The notes beneath the pieces were generated by a model. The model had not been told where the DNA came from. It was given only the letters and a program-made list of their open reading frames with translations, and ran no database searches. A stretch of DNA of 64,000 nucleotides from Chitinophaga qingshengii (GTDB lineage: Bacteria > Bacteroidota > Bacteroidia > Chitinophagales > Chitinophagaceae), in the NCBI RefSeq assembly GCF_014529935.1, contig NZ_JACVFC010000001.1, positions 1,364,001 through 1,428,000 of the forward strand, in the 5' to 3' direction. Both the position numbers and the translations under genes were made by a program. Of the stretch, positions 27,197 through 36,829 are shown piece by piece. Within the stretch, counting starts at the first letter, position 1, and each line of letters opens with the position of its first letter.

Positions 27197-27274
27197 GGAT
27201 TTTTTGATTTACGATTTTTTGATTTGACGCAAACCAGGCTTCCTTAAATCAAAAAATCCTAAATCAAAAAATCC
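27197..27274. repeat. 29-bp inverted repeat built from GATTTTTTGATTT units
   Basis: Left arm 27197-27225 and right arm 27246-27274 are complementary except for one base. Each arm is itself a tandem of two GATTTTTTGATTT-type units, with a 20-base spacer between them. It sits between convergent genes (DUF4440 and sulfatase) and may act as a bidirectional terminator or be a dispersed repeat family. Confidence 0.8.
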
Positions 27275-27284
27275 TTAAATGACT

Positions 27285-28790
27285 TTATTCTCCCAATGCT
27301 GTAGCCGGCAGCCGGGTAAAATAAAAGATACCGTTATTCAGTCGTCCATCGCAGGCTTTGGTGAGCGCCTGTTTGAGCGAATCGACCTTTTGCGGGTATT
27401 GGGCGGCCAGATCTTTTTTTTCCTGTTTATCTGTAGGAAGATGATATAGCTGGAAAACCTGTTTGTTGTTCAACAGATAGGTACGCAGTTTCCAGCCATC
27501 ATGCGTAACCAGTGCCGGCCCCATAAACGAAGAAAACACCACCTGGTCACGAGGCTTAAACGGTTTCCCGAGTAAAGAAGGCAGATAAGAGCGACCATCT
27601 TTCTGATCAGGTACTTTTACCTTCAGCAAATCTGCCATGGTGCTTAGCAGGTCGTAGTTGGCTACCAGCTGGCGGTTTACCGTTCCTGCCGGCACTTTGC
27701 CAGGCCAATAACAAATAAAGGGTACCCGCACACCACCTTCCCAGTTGGTTTCCTTCAGCCCCGCCAATCCGCTGTTACCATTAAACACGTCCGCTCCCCC
27801 ATCACTATAAAAAGGCGTGGTGATATTATCATACTTCGGTTGTTTGCCTTCGTAGTACAACCAATGCCCGTTGTCTGATCCGAAAATGATCAGCGTGTTT
27901 TTACTGAGGCCCAGTGAATCTATCAGGTGCGTAAACCTACCCACATTATCATCCACCATTTTGATCATGGACGCATACATTTTCTGATGCGTTGTTAACC
28001 GGGGATTGTTGGCAAACAGCGGATCGATGGCAGGCACGGACACCGGACCATGCGGCAGATTGGTAGGGTAATACAGGAAAAAAGGTTTGTCTTTATTGCT
28101 GACAATAAACTGCTGCGCCTTTTCCATGAACAGGTTTTCCGCGTACTGTGGTTTATCCTTCCCCTGTAACGCAGCGCTGTCCAGGTAAGAATCCGGGCGG
28201 GTATTGCCTGCAATACGTACCGGTTCACCGTTTTCAAACATCACCATGGGATAGAACCCATGGCACATGCGATGATCGAGGTAGCCGTAATAATAATCCC
28301 ATCCATGGGCGGCCATTTGTTTACGCGAGGTAGCAAAACCCCATTCCAGTTTACCTACCTCCCCCGTTACATAACCGGCTTTCTTAAATACCTGCGGCAG
28401 CACCATTCCAGGCTGTTCGGACTGCTCAAAATGTTCCAGGCGGGCATCTACCTCTGGCAACGTAAGCTGCCCTTTCAGGTAGTTAATGTAGATACCAGCG
28501 CGGTTGAGTGCAAATTTCCCTTTCCGTACATCGCTGTAACCGGTGAGCATACTGGCTCTGGCGGGTGCGCAGTACATGCTGCCATAGATATTTTCGAAGC
28601 GCATGCCACCGCGTGCCAGGAAATCGATGTTCGGCGTGGGAACAATCTGCTGACCGTAGCTCGACAACATGCCCCGCCCCATATCATCGGTATAAATAAA
28701 GATCACATTGGGCCGGGATGTTTTCCCGGGCTGCGCCTGTACGGCGACAGTTACCAGGAAAGCACTCAGGCATAACAAATATCTCTTCAT
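27285..28790 (-). CDS. Sulfatase (formylglycine-dependent), CxPxR variant
   Basis: The 501-residue enzyme has a signal peptide (MKRYLLCLSAFLVTVAVQAQ|P). The N-terminal metal site is YTDDMG (Asp35, Asp36), and the formylglycine motif is CAPARASMLTG with Cys74. The fourth motif residue is Ala rather than the usual Ser, which still fits C-x-P-x-R. Further landmarks are GEVGKLEWG, LPHGPVSVP and FGSDNGHW (metal-binding Asp/Asn). It removes sulfate esters from glycans or small molecules in the periplasm. It is last in a leftward SusC-SusD-sulfatase-sulfatase operon, starting 12 bases after the preceding sulfatase. Substrate specificity cannot be read from the sequence. Confidence 0.94.
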   Translation of the reverse strand: MKRYLLCLSAFLVTVAVQAQPGKTSRPNVIFIYTDDMGRGMLSSYGQQIVPTPNIDFLARGGMRFENIYGSMYCAPARASMLTGYSDVRKGKFALNRAGIYINYLKGQLTLPEVDARLEHFEQSEQPGMVLPQVFKKAGYVTGEVGKLEWGFATSRKQMAAHGWDYYYGYLDHRMCHGFYPMVMFENGEPVRIAGNTRPDSYLDSAALQGKDKPQYAENLFMEKAQQFIVSNKDKPFFLYYPTNLPHGPVSVPAIDPLFANNPRLTTHQKMYASMIKMVDDNVGRFTHLIDSLGLSKNTLIIFGSDNGHWLYYEGKQPKYDNITTPFYSDGGADVFNGNSGLAGLKETNWEGGVRVPFICYWPGKVPAGTVNRQLVANYDLLSTMADLLKVKVPDQKDGRSYLPSLLGKPFKPRDQVVFSSFMGPALVTHDGWKLRTYLLNNKQVFQLYHLPTDKQEKKDLAAQYPQKVDSLKQALTKACDGRLNNGIFYFTRLPATALGE

Positions 28791-28802
28791 GGAGCATCAT
28801 TT

Positions 28803-30335
28803 TTAACGGCTGCGGCCGCCGGACTTAATCGTTTCGAGCATAGCTGCCATTTCCTTCACCATTTCAGGATGAGCAGCAGCCATGTTTTGCTTTTCCGCCA
28901 GGTCGTTTTTCAGGTTGTACAGCTGAGGAACGGTATCCAGACCGGATTCGATATTCACCGCCTGCAACAGTTTAGGGCCGCCCTGCGGCGCAATGTACTT
29001 CCAGTCGCCTTTTACAAGGGCTAATGTATTAGCCTGTTCCACCATGCTGCTGCGGCCTTGCTGCGATTTACCCAGCAGGGTACTCAGGATATTCCAGCTA
29101 TCCGGCGCATCGTTTTCCTGCAGCGGTTGCCGGAGCATGGCAGCGAAAGAAGCTAACAGATCGACCTGGCTCACCAGTGCACCGGATACGCCGGGTTTCA
29201 CGGTACCGGGCCAGCGCAGGATGAAAGGCACGCGGGTGCCGCCTTCCAGGATGCTGTATTTACCGCCGCGCATAACGCCGGCCGGTTGGTGACCGTTTTG
29301 TTGCGTAACGGCGCCGTCAACATAACCATCGTCGAGTACAGGACCGTTATCGCTGCTGAACACCACGATGGTATTTTTAGCGAGGCCCAGGTAATCGAGC
29401 GTTTTCATGATTTCGCCGACAGACCAGTCCAGCTGCATGATCACATCCCCACGGTATCCCAGTTCACTTCTTCCCTTAAAACGGGTATCCGGCATACGGG
29501 GTACGTGGATATCACTCAAAGACAGATACAGGAAAAAAGGTTGTTTGCGGTGTTCTTCGATGAAGTGTTGCGCCTGGTTAATAAAATCACCTGCCAATGA
29601 TTCGTCTGTCCAGCGGGCTCGCTGACCGCCGGTCATCCAGCCGATGCGGCCGATGCCGTTCACGATGGTCTGGTCGTGCCCCTGACCGGGAGAGGAATGC
29701 ATTTTGAGCAATTCCGGATTTTCTTTGCCGGTGGGTTCGTTGCCGATTTTATGATGATAGTTGACGTGTATGGTATCCTCCGGATCAAGTGCTACTACGC
29801 GGTGGTTTTCTACATATACGGTAGGCACCCTGTCGGCCGTAGCGGGGAAAAAGAAAGCATAGTCGAAACCCGTTTCCAGCGGACCGGGTTTAAGTTCGCC
29901 GTTCCAGTCCGGTTCCCCTTGTGTTCCCAGTCCCAGGTGCCATTTACCGATGCAGGCCGTACGATAGCCCGCCCGCTGGAACACTTTGCCCAGTGTGGTT
30001 CGGTTTGTCGGTACAATCAGTGCTGCGTTGCCGGGGAGAATATTGGTCCCTTTTTTCCGCCAGGCATATTCACCGGTGAGAATGGAATAACGGGAAGGGG
30101 TACACGTAGCTGCCGTAGCATGCCCGTTTGTAAAACGGATACCCTGTGATGCCAGTTGATCGATATACGGGGTTTTCACACGGGTAGCGCCATTACAGCC
30201 CACATCGCCATAACCCAGATCATCCGCATAGATGACGATCACATTGGGTTGTTGTCCTTTCTGTTGCCCTTTCACTGCTGCATGGGCTATACCCATGAGC
30301 GCAGCGGTAAAGAGTATTTTTTTCATGTAATGCAT
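28803..30335 (-). CDS. Arylsulfatase family protein (canonical CTPSR)
   Basis: The 510-residue sulfatase has a signal peptide (MKKILFTAALMGIAHAAVKG) and the metal site VIYADDLGYGD (Asp38, Asp39). The formylglycine motif is CTPSRYSILTG with Cys78. CIGKWHLGLG (catalytic Lys/His), SDIHVP and FSSDNGPV follow. The start may be 30335 (MHYMKK) or the ATG at 30326 (MKKILF). It begins one base after the SusD stop, so expression follows SusD. With the second sulfatase it presumably desulfates the glycan imported or bound by the SusC/SusD pair. A maturation enzyme (FGE or anSME) is not in the window. Confidence 0.96.
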   Translation of the reverse strand: MHYMKKILFTAALMGIAHAAVKGQQKGQQPNVIVIYADDLGYGDVGCNGATRVKTPYIDQLASQGIRFTNGHATAATCTPSRYSILTGEYAWRKKGTNILPGNAALIVPTNRTTLGKVFQRAGYRTACIGKWHLGLGTQGEPDWNGELKPGPLETGFDYAFFFPATADRVPTVYVENHRVVALDPEDTIHVNYHHKIGNEPTGKENPELLKMHSSPGQGHDQTIVNGIGRIGWMTGGQRARWTDESLAGDFINQAQHFIEEHRKQPFFLYLSLSDIHVPRMPDTRFKGRSELGYRGDVIMQLDWSVGEIMKTLDYLGLAKNTIVVFSSDNGPVLDDGYVDGAVTQQNGHQPAGVMRGGKYSILEGGTRVPFILRWPGTVKPGVSGALVSQVDLLASFAAMLRQPLQENDAPDSWNILSTLLGKSQQGRSSMVEQANTLALVKGDWKYIAPQGGPKLLQAVNIESGLDTVPQLYNLKNDLAEKQNMAAAHPEMVKEMAAMLETIKSGGRSR

Positions 30336-30336
30336 A

Positions 30337-31980
30337 TTATCTCAGATTAGGGTTTATGTCCTGTTCAGATTGCGGGATGGGCCATTTTTCATCGGTACCG
30401 GCACGGAAAGCCTTGGTGGTAACGAACCAGCGGCTGTATGGATCTACCGTACTACCGTTTTTACGCAGGTTGACCGCACCGGGGAAAGCAGCTCCGTAGA
30501 AGCTACCGTTCAGCACCTGTGCAATGGTACCCCATCGCAGCAGGTCCCAGTAGCGAAGCCCTTCACAGGCCAGTTCATTTCTGCGTTCCCGGCGCAGGAT
30601 CACCCGCAGGGCGGTGGGATCTATGACCGTTACCGGCGGCATGCCTACCGAAGCGCGGGCCCTCACCTGGTTAATGGTAGCATCCAGCAAACCCTGGTCG
30701 ATGGCCTCGCCGGCTTCCAGTTTGGCTTCCAGGTAACTGAGCAGTATTTCCGCGTAACGGATCACCGGTACATCGATGCCGGAGTTCTGAAGGTCTCCGG
30801 AGAAATTATCCGGCAGGAACTTACGGATACAGTAGCCGGTACGCGTAGCCTGACGGGTAAGTGTCAGCTGATCTACCGATTTGGTAGAATCCGGATGCGT
30901 GATGTACAGGCGGCCGTTGAATGTTTGCATGTTGTACAGGATCGTATATCCCAGGCGCGGATCCCTGTTGGCGCCCACATCTTTCGGGTTATAACGGGGA
31001 TCAGTAAACGAAAACGGCGTACCATCCTTAAACTCATAACTTTCTGCGAGGCTACCCAGTGGGTTTACCAGGTGCCATCCACTGTTGACAGCCGGGAAGA
31101 AATGTTGTAACATTCCGTTGGGCACCAGGTTAGGCACATATTGGATGGCAAAAACCAGCTCTTTGCTGCTTTCGTTGGTACCATCGAAAAGACTTTTGTA
31201 ATTGGCATCGATGATGTTGTCGTTAAAGTCGATGATCGTTTTGTAGGTAGCAGCAGCATCGCCGTATTTTTTTTCTGCCAACTGCATACGGCCCAGGAAA
31301 GCCAGGGCAGCCTGTTTGCTGGCGCGGCCCTTTTCGGAAGCCGGGAGGTCTTTAAAGCGGGGCAGATCAGCAGCAGCGGCGGTGAGCTCAGCCATGACAA
31401 AATTCACGATCTCTGCTTTGGTCGCTTTTTTCACCGTATTGGCTTCATCCACGGTCAGCGTTTTGGTGGTGAGTGGTACGCTGCCAAAATACTGGGAAAA
31501 ATAAAAGTAGATAGCAGCCCTGATAAAGCGGGCTTCCGCTGTCATTCTTTTGATTTTATCGGGAGATGCCGGCACTTTGTTCACATTCTCCAGGAAGTAG
31601 TTGCAGCGGGCGATGCGCAGGTAGCCGGTATTCCAGTAGATACCCACCTGCCCGTTGGTGGCCGTTAACCCGCCACTGGTAAGTTTATTCACATCCGAGT
31701 TATCCCCTCGACGGTCATAAAGATTATCGGTAGACATATCCAGTAACAGGAGGCCGTAGTAGGACCACCAGTCGGACATGGTTGTTTCGGTCCCACCGGC
31801 GATATTACCCCGGTATACCGCTGCCAGCGCCAGCATGGCGTCGCCCTCCGATTTCCAGAAGTTTTCGTTGGAGAACTGCGACAGCGGCGCTTTATCCAGT
31901 TTTTTACTGCAACCTGTGCCCAGTAGCAACAACAGGCATGCCGCGATGATATATTTATAATGAATTTGCATTGATCTCAC
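30337..31980 (-). CDS. SusD/RagB family lipoprotein (sulfatase locus)
   Basis: The 547-residue protein has a lipoprotein signal ending in LLGTG|C (Cys24). The SusD N-terminal pattern (LDKAPLSQFSNENFWKSEGD) and helical repeats follow (RIARCNYFLENVN, RFIRAAIYFYFSQYFGSVPL). The C-terminal signature is RREREENELACEG-like, here LRRERRNELACEGLRYWDLL, followed by WPIPQSEQDINPNL. It is the surface glycan-binding partner of the SusC gene 9 bases upstream. The paired sulfatases suggest a sulfated ligand. It is longer than the other SusD in the window and clearly not a recent copy. Confidence 0.96.
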   Translation of the reverse strand: MRSMQIHYKYIIAACLLLLLGTGCSKKLDKAPLSQFSNENFWKSEGDAMLALAAVYRGNIAGGTETTMSDWWSYYGLLLLDMSTDNLYDRRGDNSDVNKLTSGGLTATNGQVGIYWNTGYLRIARCNYFLENVNKVPASPDKIKRMTAEARFIRAAIYFYFSQYFGSVPLTTKTLTVDEANTVKKATKAEIVNFVMAELTAAAADLPRFKDLPASEKGRASKQAALAFLGRMQLAEKKYGDAAATYKTIIDFNDNIIDANYKSLFDGTNESSKELVFAIQYVPNLVPNGMLQHFFPAVNSGWHLVNPLGSLAESYEFKDGTPFSFTDPRYNPKDVGANRDPRLGYTILYNMQTFNGRLYITHPDSTKSVDQLTLTRQATRTGYCIRKFLPDNFSGDLQNSGIDVPVIRYAEILLSYLEAKLEAGEAIDQGLLDATINQVRARASVGMPPVTVIDPTALRVILRRERRNELACEGLRYWDLLRWGTIAQVLNGSFYGAAFPGAVNLRKNGSTVDPYSRWFVTTKAFRAGTDEKWPIPQSEQDINPNLR

Positions 31981-31989
31981 TTTTGATGA

Positions 31990-34900
31990 TTAGAAACTAA
32001 CATTCAGGCCCAGCGTGTAGTTACGCAGAATAGGGTAATAAGCTCCTCCGGAATTAACTTCCGGGTCCCATCCCTTACGGTAACCACTAAACGTAATCAA
32101 GTTCTCCGCGGCCAGGCTTACCCGTAACCCCTCGATGCCCAAACGGCGGGTAGTAGCTGTAGACAGTGTATACCCCAGCTGCATATTTTTGATACGGAGG
32201 TAAGATGCATTCAGCAGCCAATAAGAGGACAGCACTGTGTTGCCCGTACCGGTATTGGGTATTAACTCCATCCGCGGGTATTTGGCGTTAGGGTCAGGGT
32301 TCTCCGGTGTCCAGCGTTCATCAAACTGCCAGCGTTGTACGGTAGCGGTGTTGTTGAGCGCAAAACCCGCATAACCATCCAGGCGTCCTTTTACGCCTGT
32401 CACCCCTTGCATCAGTACGCTGAGGTCAAATCCGTGGTAACGGGCGCCCAGGTTCAATCCGAACGTATACCGGGGAATATTGCTGCCCAGCACTACCCTA
32501 TCATAGGCCGGTGTGATTTTGCCATCCGGTTTTCCATCGGGACCGCTGATATCTTTATAACGGATATCACCCGGTTTTTTCTGGGAACCCAGGACAGATT
32601 GATCGGCCCAGGAAGCAGCTTCATTGGCATCTGAAAAAAGTCCATCTGCTACATACCCGTAATAAGCATTTACGGGATAACCAATAAACAATGGCGTGTT
32701 GGCATTACCTACCAATCCGTTGGGCTGTACCACATTACCTACGCCTACATCCAGCACCTTATTGTTGATGATACTGAAGTTACCGTCAATGCTATACCCG
32801 AACTTACCGATGGTATTATGATGACCCAGGGTAAATTCCCAACCGGTATTTTTCAGTTTACCGGAATTTTTCACGCCCACATTAAATCCTAATACCTTGG
32901 ATACGCTGCCTCCGGGGCTTACCAGGATGTCGTAAGTATATTTATCAAAGTAAGTCGCACTACCTGTCAGTAATCCGTGTAATAAAGTGAAGTCCACACC
33001 TACATCCGTAGAACGGGTAGATTCCCAGCGAAGCGTGGGATCAGCCAGATCCACCAGTGTTACGCCGGTAGCTACCTGATCACCGAAACTATAGTTGTAT
33101 CTGGTACCTGCGGTCATGATGTTTTGCCAGCCATAATTGGCGATATTCTGGTTACCCAATGTACCGCGGGAGGCTTTCAGTTTCAGTTCATCCACCCAGG
33201 TCACATTGTTCTTCATAAAAGGTTCTTCCGAGATGCGCCATCCCACCGCCATAGCCGGGAAGAAAGCATATTTTTTCGTAGCCGGGAAACGGGAAGAACC
33301 ATCATAACGCAATACGCCCTCCGCGAAGTATTTACTGTTGAAGTTGTATTGCAGGCGGCCAAAGAAAGAAGACAGCGCCCAGGAAGCAGCGCCACCGTCG
33401 TTGGTTTGCCCGTCAGCAGATCCCAGGTTGATAGATGTCAGGGAATTGCCGGGGAAGTTCCGGCGGAAAGCGGACAAGCTATCTCCATTAAATTCTTCAA
33501 AAGAATAACCAGCCAGCAGGTTAAAACTGTGTTTATCGAACCGTTTATTGTATTCCGCGAGCGCCTGCATGGTTTTATAATTGGAGTTGTAGGTATTCTG
33601 CGTTAAAGTAGACGGTGCTAATGTGGTATTGGTATTAATGTATTGTGTAGCGAGGAACCGTTTGTTATCGCCATAGTTAATATATCCGCCTCCGATAGCA
33701 GAGAGTTTCAGGCCCTCAACTACGTTCCAGTCCAGCCGCAGGTTACCATTCAGGTCGATGCCTTTTTGTTTGAAGAAAGATTCGCTTTCCAGGTTGGACA
33801 CCGGCGTGCCTTTACCGTTGATACCCGCGCCCCAGTCTCCATTGCTCATATGAATAGGATAAATGGGGGAATACCGTACCACTTGCCCAATCATGTCCAG
33901 CATGGAGTTAAAGTCCAGGGTAGCCGGTGGCGCCGGTTCATTGGTAGTAGCCAGCGAAGAAGCGATACGGGTGGTCAGCTTTAGTTTGCTGTTGATATTG
34001 GTGAGCAGGTTAAGGCGTACATTGTAACGGTCGTAGTTATTTTTTTTCACGATACCGTTCTGCCGCAGGTAGCCGAAAGACAGCTGGTACTGGTTTACCT
34101 TATTACCATTAGCCAGGGAGATATTGTGGCCTGTTTGTATACCAAAGGGTTTAAAGAACTCTCCGTAGAAATTGGAATTGGGGTAGTTGTCCGGGTTGCT
34201 GCCATCTTTAAACATTTGTATTTCCGCAGGGGAGTAAGAGCCCGGTACCGCCTCGTTCATGGCCTGAGCGTACTCCCAGGAGTTGACAGATTGTGGTAAG
34301 GCCGTTGGTTTCTGCGTACCCAGGTAGCCGTTATAATTCAGTTTCAGTTTACCCGTGGCACCGCCGGATTTGGTGGTCACCAGTATCACCCCGTTGGCCG
34401 CTCTGGCGCCATAGATCGCTGCAGAAGATGCATCTTTCAGTACAGATACCGCTTCCACATCGTTGGGGTTTACGTCGTTAAAGGAGTTGACAGGCATGCC
34501 ATCCACCAGGACCAGCGCCGCAGGCGTGGCGCCGAAGGAACCTACCCCACGTACCTGTATTTCACCGGCAGCATTGCCCGGCCTTCCGGAGCGTTGTATC
34601 ACCGTTACACCGGGCATTTGACCGGTGAGCGCGTTGGACAACTGCGGTACGGTTCTGTTATTGACTTTCTCCGCATTGATTTGTGATACCGATCCGATGA
34701 GTTGTGATTTTTTCTGGGTACCGTAGCCTACCACCACTACTTCGCTGATAGCGCTGGCTTCGGGGTGCAATATCACATCCAGGGTGTTGGCATTTCCTAC
34801 CTGTACCGTATAGGGCTTATATCCCAGGATGCTGAACTTCAGCGTTTCGCCGGCGGTAGCATTCAGCACATAAGCGCCTTTTGCGTCGGTAACAGCACCA

Positions 34901-35379
34901 CGGGTAGTACCCACTACACCCACCGATACGCCTGGAATGGGGTTGCCTTGTTCATCCTTTACCGTGCCACGGATATCGTTGGTTGCCGTGGCTCTAACAG
35001 CCGGTGTAGCCGGCGGCTCCGGTTTCCTGGAGATAACGATCATTTTGTCTTCGATCGTAAACGTAAATGGCTGTCCTTTCAGGCAGGCATTCAGTACCTC
35101 CGGTACGCTGGCTTTGCGGAAATCGGCATCGATGGCCGATGATGTTTTCAACTCCCGGTAGTCGTAAAAGAACCGGTAGTTACTTTGGTGTTCGATAGCC
35201 CTGAAGATTTTCTCCAGTGACATTTGTTTTCCCGAGAGGCTTATTTCCTGGGAATAGCCGATGGCATTTACCTGTAAAAAGACCACCAGTAATAGTGCTG
35301 TCAATTTCATAATAAGCAGACTTTTACTTACTAAAAGCCCCTTTGGTGGCGAAGCTTTTGCATAACGAAGGGAATGCAT
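31990..35379 (-). CDS. SusC/RagA family TonB-linked protein with STN domain (sulfatase locus)
   Basis: The 1129-residue protein has a signal segment (MKLTALLLVVFLQVNAIGYSQ; its ATG at 35310 is an alternative start). An STN secretin/TonB short domain follows (LEKIFRAIEHQSNYRFFYDY, VPEVLNACLKGQPFTFTIED, about 50-118), which contacts the FecR anti-sigma factor. Next are a carboxypeptidase D-like domain (IRGTVKDEQGNPIPGVSVGV), the SEVVVVGYGTQKK linker, the VLKDASSAAIYGARAANGVI signature and a barrel ending in YTLGLNVSF. It imports the ligand and signals ligand presence to the ECF sigma factor, so the locus is probably inducible by its own substrate. Confidence 0.96.
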   Translation of the reverse strand: MHSLRYAKASPPKGLLVSKSLLIMKLTALLLVVFLQVNAIGYSQEISLSGKQMSLEKIFRAIEHQSNYRFFYDYRELKTSSAIDADFRKASVPEVLNACLKGQPFTFTIEDKMIVISRKPEPPATPAVRATATNDIRGTVKDEQGNPIPGVSVGVVGTTRGAVTDAKGAYVLNATAGETLKFSILGYKPYTVQVGNANTLDVILHPEASAISEVVVVGYGTQKKSQLIGSVSQINAEKVNNRTVPQLSNALTGQMPGVTVIQRSGRPGNAAGEIQVRGVGSFGATPAALVLVDGMPVNSFNDVNPNDVEAVSVLKDASSAAIYGARAANGVILVTTKSGGATGKLKLNYNGYLGTQKPTALPQSVNSWEYAQAMNEAVPGSYSPAEIQMFKDGSNPDNYPNSNFYGEFFKPFGIQTGHNISLANGNKVNQYQLSFGYLRQNGIVKKNNYDRYNVRLNLLTNINSKLKLTTRIASSLATTNEPAPPATLDFNSMLDMIGQVVRYSPIYPIHMSNGDWGAGINGKGTPVSNLESESFFKQKGIDLNGNLRLDWNVVEGLKLSAIGGGYINYGDNKRFLATQYINTNTTLAPSTLTQNTYNSNYKTMQALAEYNKRFDKHSFNLLAGYSFEEFNGDSLSAFRRNFPGNSLTSINLGSADGQTNDGGAASWALSSFFGRLQYNFNSKYFAEGVLRYDGSSRFPATKKYAFFPAMAVGWRISEEPFMKNNVTWVDELKLKASRGTLGNQNIANYGWQNIMTAGTRYNYSFGDQVATGVTLVDLADPTLRWESTRSTDVGVDFTLLHGLLTGSATYFDKYTYDILVSPGGSVSKVLGFNVGVKNSGKLKNTGWEFTLGHHNTIGKFGYSIDGNFSIINNKVLDVGVGNVVQPNGLVGNANTPLFIGYPVNAYYGYVADGLFSDANEAASWADQSVLGSQKKPGDIRYKDISGPDGKPDGKITPAYDRVVLGSNIPRYTFGLNLGARYHGFDLSVLMQGVTGVKGRLDGYAGFALNNTATVQRWQFDERWTPENPDPNAKYPRMELIPNTGTGNTVLSSYWLLNASYLRIKNMQLGYTLSTATTRRLGIEGLRVSLAAENLITFSGYRKGWDPEVNSGGAYYPILRNYTLGLNVSF

Positions 35380-35443
35380 ACATTTGTCGTGTTAGGGAAT
35401 TAAATAATCAGTTGATCTTAGCGGATACATTGGTTGATAATCT

Positions 35444-35499
35444 CCCGGCAATAATCCACCAGGGGCGGGTCCAAGCGCTCCTGGTTTTTTATTGCCGGG
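35444..35499. promoter_or_regulatory. Long hairpin in the FecR-SusC gap
   Basis: CCCGGCAATAA (35444-35454) pairs perfectly with TTATTGCCGGG (35489-35499), and an inner ACCAGG/CCTGGT stem lies inside. It sits in the 180-base interval between the anti-sigma gene and susC. On the minus-strand RNA no U-tract follows, so it looks more like a leader or processing hairpin than a terminator. Confidence 0.6.
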
Positions 35500-35559
35500 C
35501 AGTTCATTGTTCACGGACTTTTATTCATAAACTGCCTGTTTGGTTGATCGGTTTATATT

Positions 35560-36762
35560 TTACGAGATGACAATAATTTTTCTTCCCTCCACCCTGAACC
35601 GCACATGACTTAGTTCCAGCAGTCGCAGTACTTTCGACAGTTTTTCCCGGCGGCTGATGGAGCCTACGAATTCCCTGGCTGTAGGCGTGCCTTCATAGAT
35701 GACTTCCACATCGTACCAGCGGGCAATCTGCCGCATCACGGTTTGTATATCGGCTTTATCGAAAAAGAAATAACCGTTTTTCCAGGCCAGCACTTCCTCC
35801 ACATTAGCCGGCACCACTTTAAAGGACTGGCCGTTGTGTTCCAGTATGCCCTGGTCCCCCGGGCGGATCACCGTATTGGCATTACCTTTCACCAGTTTCA
35901 CCGAACCTTCCGTGAGCGTGGTTTTCACCGTTTGTTCATCGTTGTAGCCGGCCACATTAAAATGGGTGCCCAGTACTTCCACGCTCATATCGCCCGTTTT
36001 TACGCGAAAGGGGCATTTATGGGTACCGCCGCCTTTATTGGGTACCGTGATACCGGCGATTTCAAAATAGGCTTCCCCGTTCAGTTCTACTTCCCGGCCA
36101 TCTTCCCGGAAACTCACGGGAAAACGCAGGGAGGAAGCCGCATTGAGCCATACCTTGCTGCCATCGGGCAGTATCACCTGGTATTGACCACCACGGGGCG
36201 TTGTAATGGTATTATACATTACCTTACCAGTTGTAGCAGCGCCTTCTCCTGCATAAGCCAGTTCACCGTTATTAAGTTTGATGACCTTCACGGCTCCCTG
36301 TTGGCAGATGGTGCCGTTTTGCGCATCGTCCAGCACTACGGTATGGCCGTTCGCCAGCGTGAGTACCGCTTTGTTGCCTCCGGGTGCAATGTCCTGACGT
36401 GCCAGCTGGTCTGCCTGCCCGCCTGCGGGCGTTGTAGTATGGTGACCGGCAAAGTACCATCCCGCAGACAAGGCACCCACCAATACCGCAGCAGCGGCGG
36501 CATAGCGCCACCAGCGGACCACCTTCCGGGGTTCCGTTTCCAGCGCGGCGATCTTTTCGCGGACCTGGGCCAGCAGCTGCCTGTCCGGCTTCGGGGTAGC
36601 CGGCGCCCGTAATACCACCTGTTCGTAACGGTCCATCATTGCGCGGAACTGTTCTTCCGGCAAGGCGGACATATATTGCGATAACGCCTGCTGCTCTTCG
36701 TCCGACAGCGTAGCGCCGCCGGCAAATTTTTCCAATAAGGCCGTAATTTGATCCTGTTCCAT
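35560..36762 (-). CDS. FecR family anti-sigma factor (DUF4974 C-terminus)
   Basis: From the ATG at 36762 the product has 400 residues. A short cytosolic anti-sigma region (MEQDQITALLEKFAGG, LPEEQFRAMMDRYEQVV) is followed by one membrane helix (YAAAAAVLVGALSAGWYFAG). The periplasmic FecR domain has ITTPRGGQYQVILPDGSKVW, shown in part, then NAASSLRFP and VELNGEAYFEI. The DUF4974 domain at the end has ADIQTVMRQIARWYDVEV and ISRREKLSKVLRLLEL. It holds the ECF sigma factor until the STN domain of the SusC receptor signals. The frame is open upstream to 36816, but the internal ATG fits the family start. Confidence 0.95.
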   Translation of the reverse strand: MEQDQITALLEKFAGGATLSDEEQQALSQYMSALPEEQFRAMMDRYEQVVLRAPATPKPDRQLLAQVREKIAALETEPRKVVRWWRYAAAAAVLVGALSAGWYFAGHHTTTPAGGQADQLARQDIAPGGNKAVLTLANGHTVVLDDAQNGTICQQGAVKVIKLNNGELAYAGEGAATTGKVMYNTITTPRGGQYQVILPDGSKVWLNAASSLRFPVSFREDGREVELNGEAYFEIAGITVPNKGGGTHKCPFRVKTGDMSVEVLGTHFNVAGYNDEQTVKTTLTEGSVKLVKGNANTVIRPGDQGILEHNGQSFKVVPANVEEVLAWKNGYFFFDKADIQTVMRQIARWYDVEVIYEGTPTAREFVGSISRREKLSKVLRLLELSHVRFRVEGRKIIVIS

Positions 36763-36829
36763 AGTGCTGTTAATAGTAAGACTGACAGGCTTCCCAAAAG
36801 GACACCTGCGAAACACCTATTTTTTTAAA

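Noticed and set aside
35743..36612. 289-aa open frame antisense to fecR
   Set aside because: It mirrors the FecR coding frame and has no recognisable domain.
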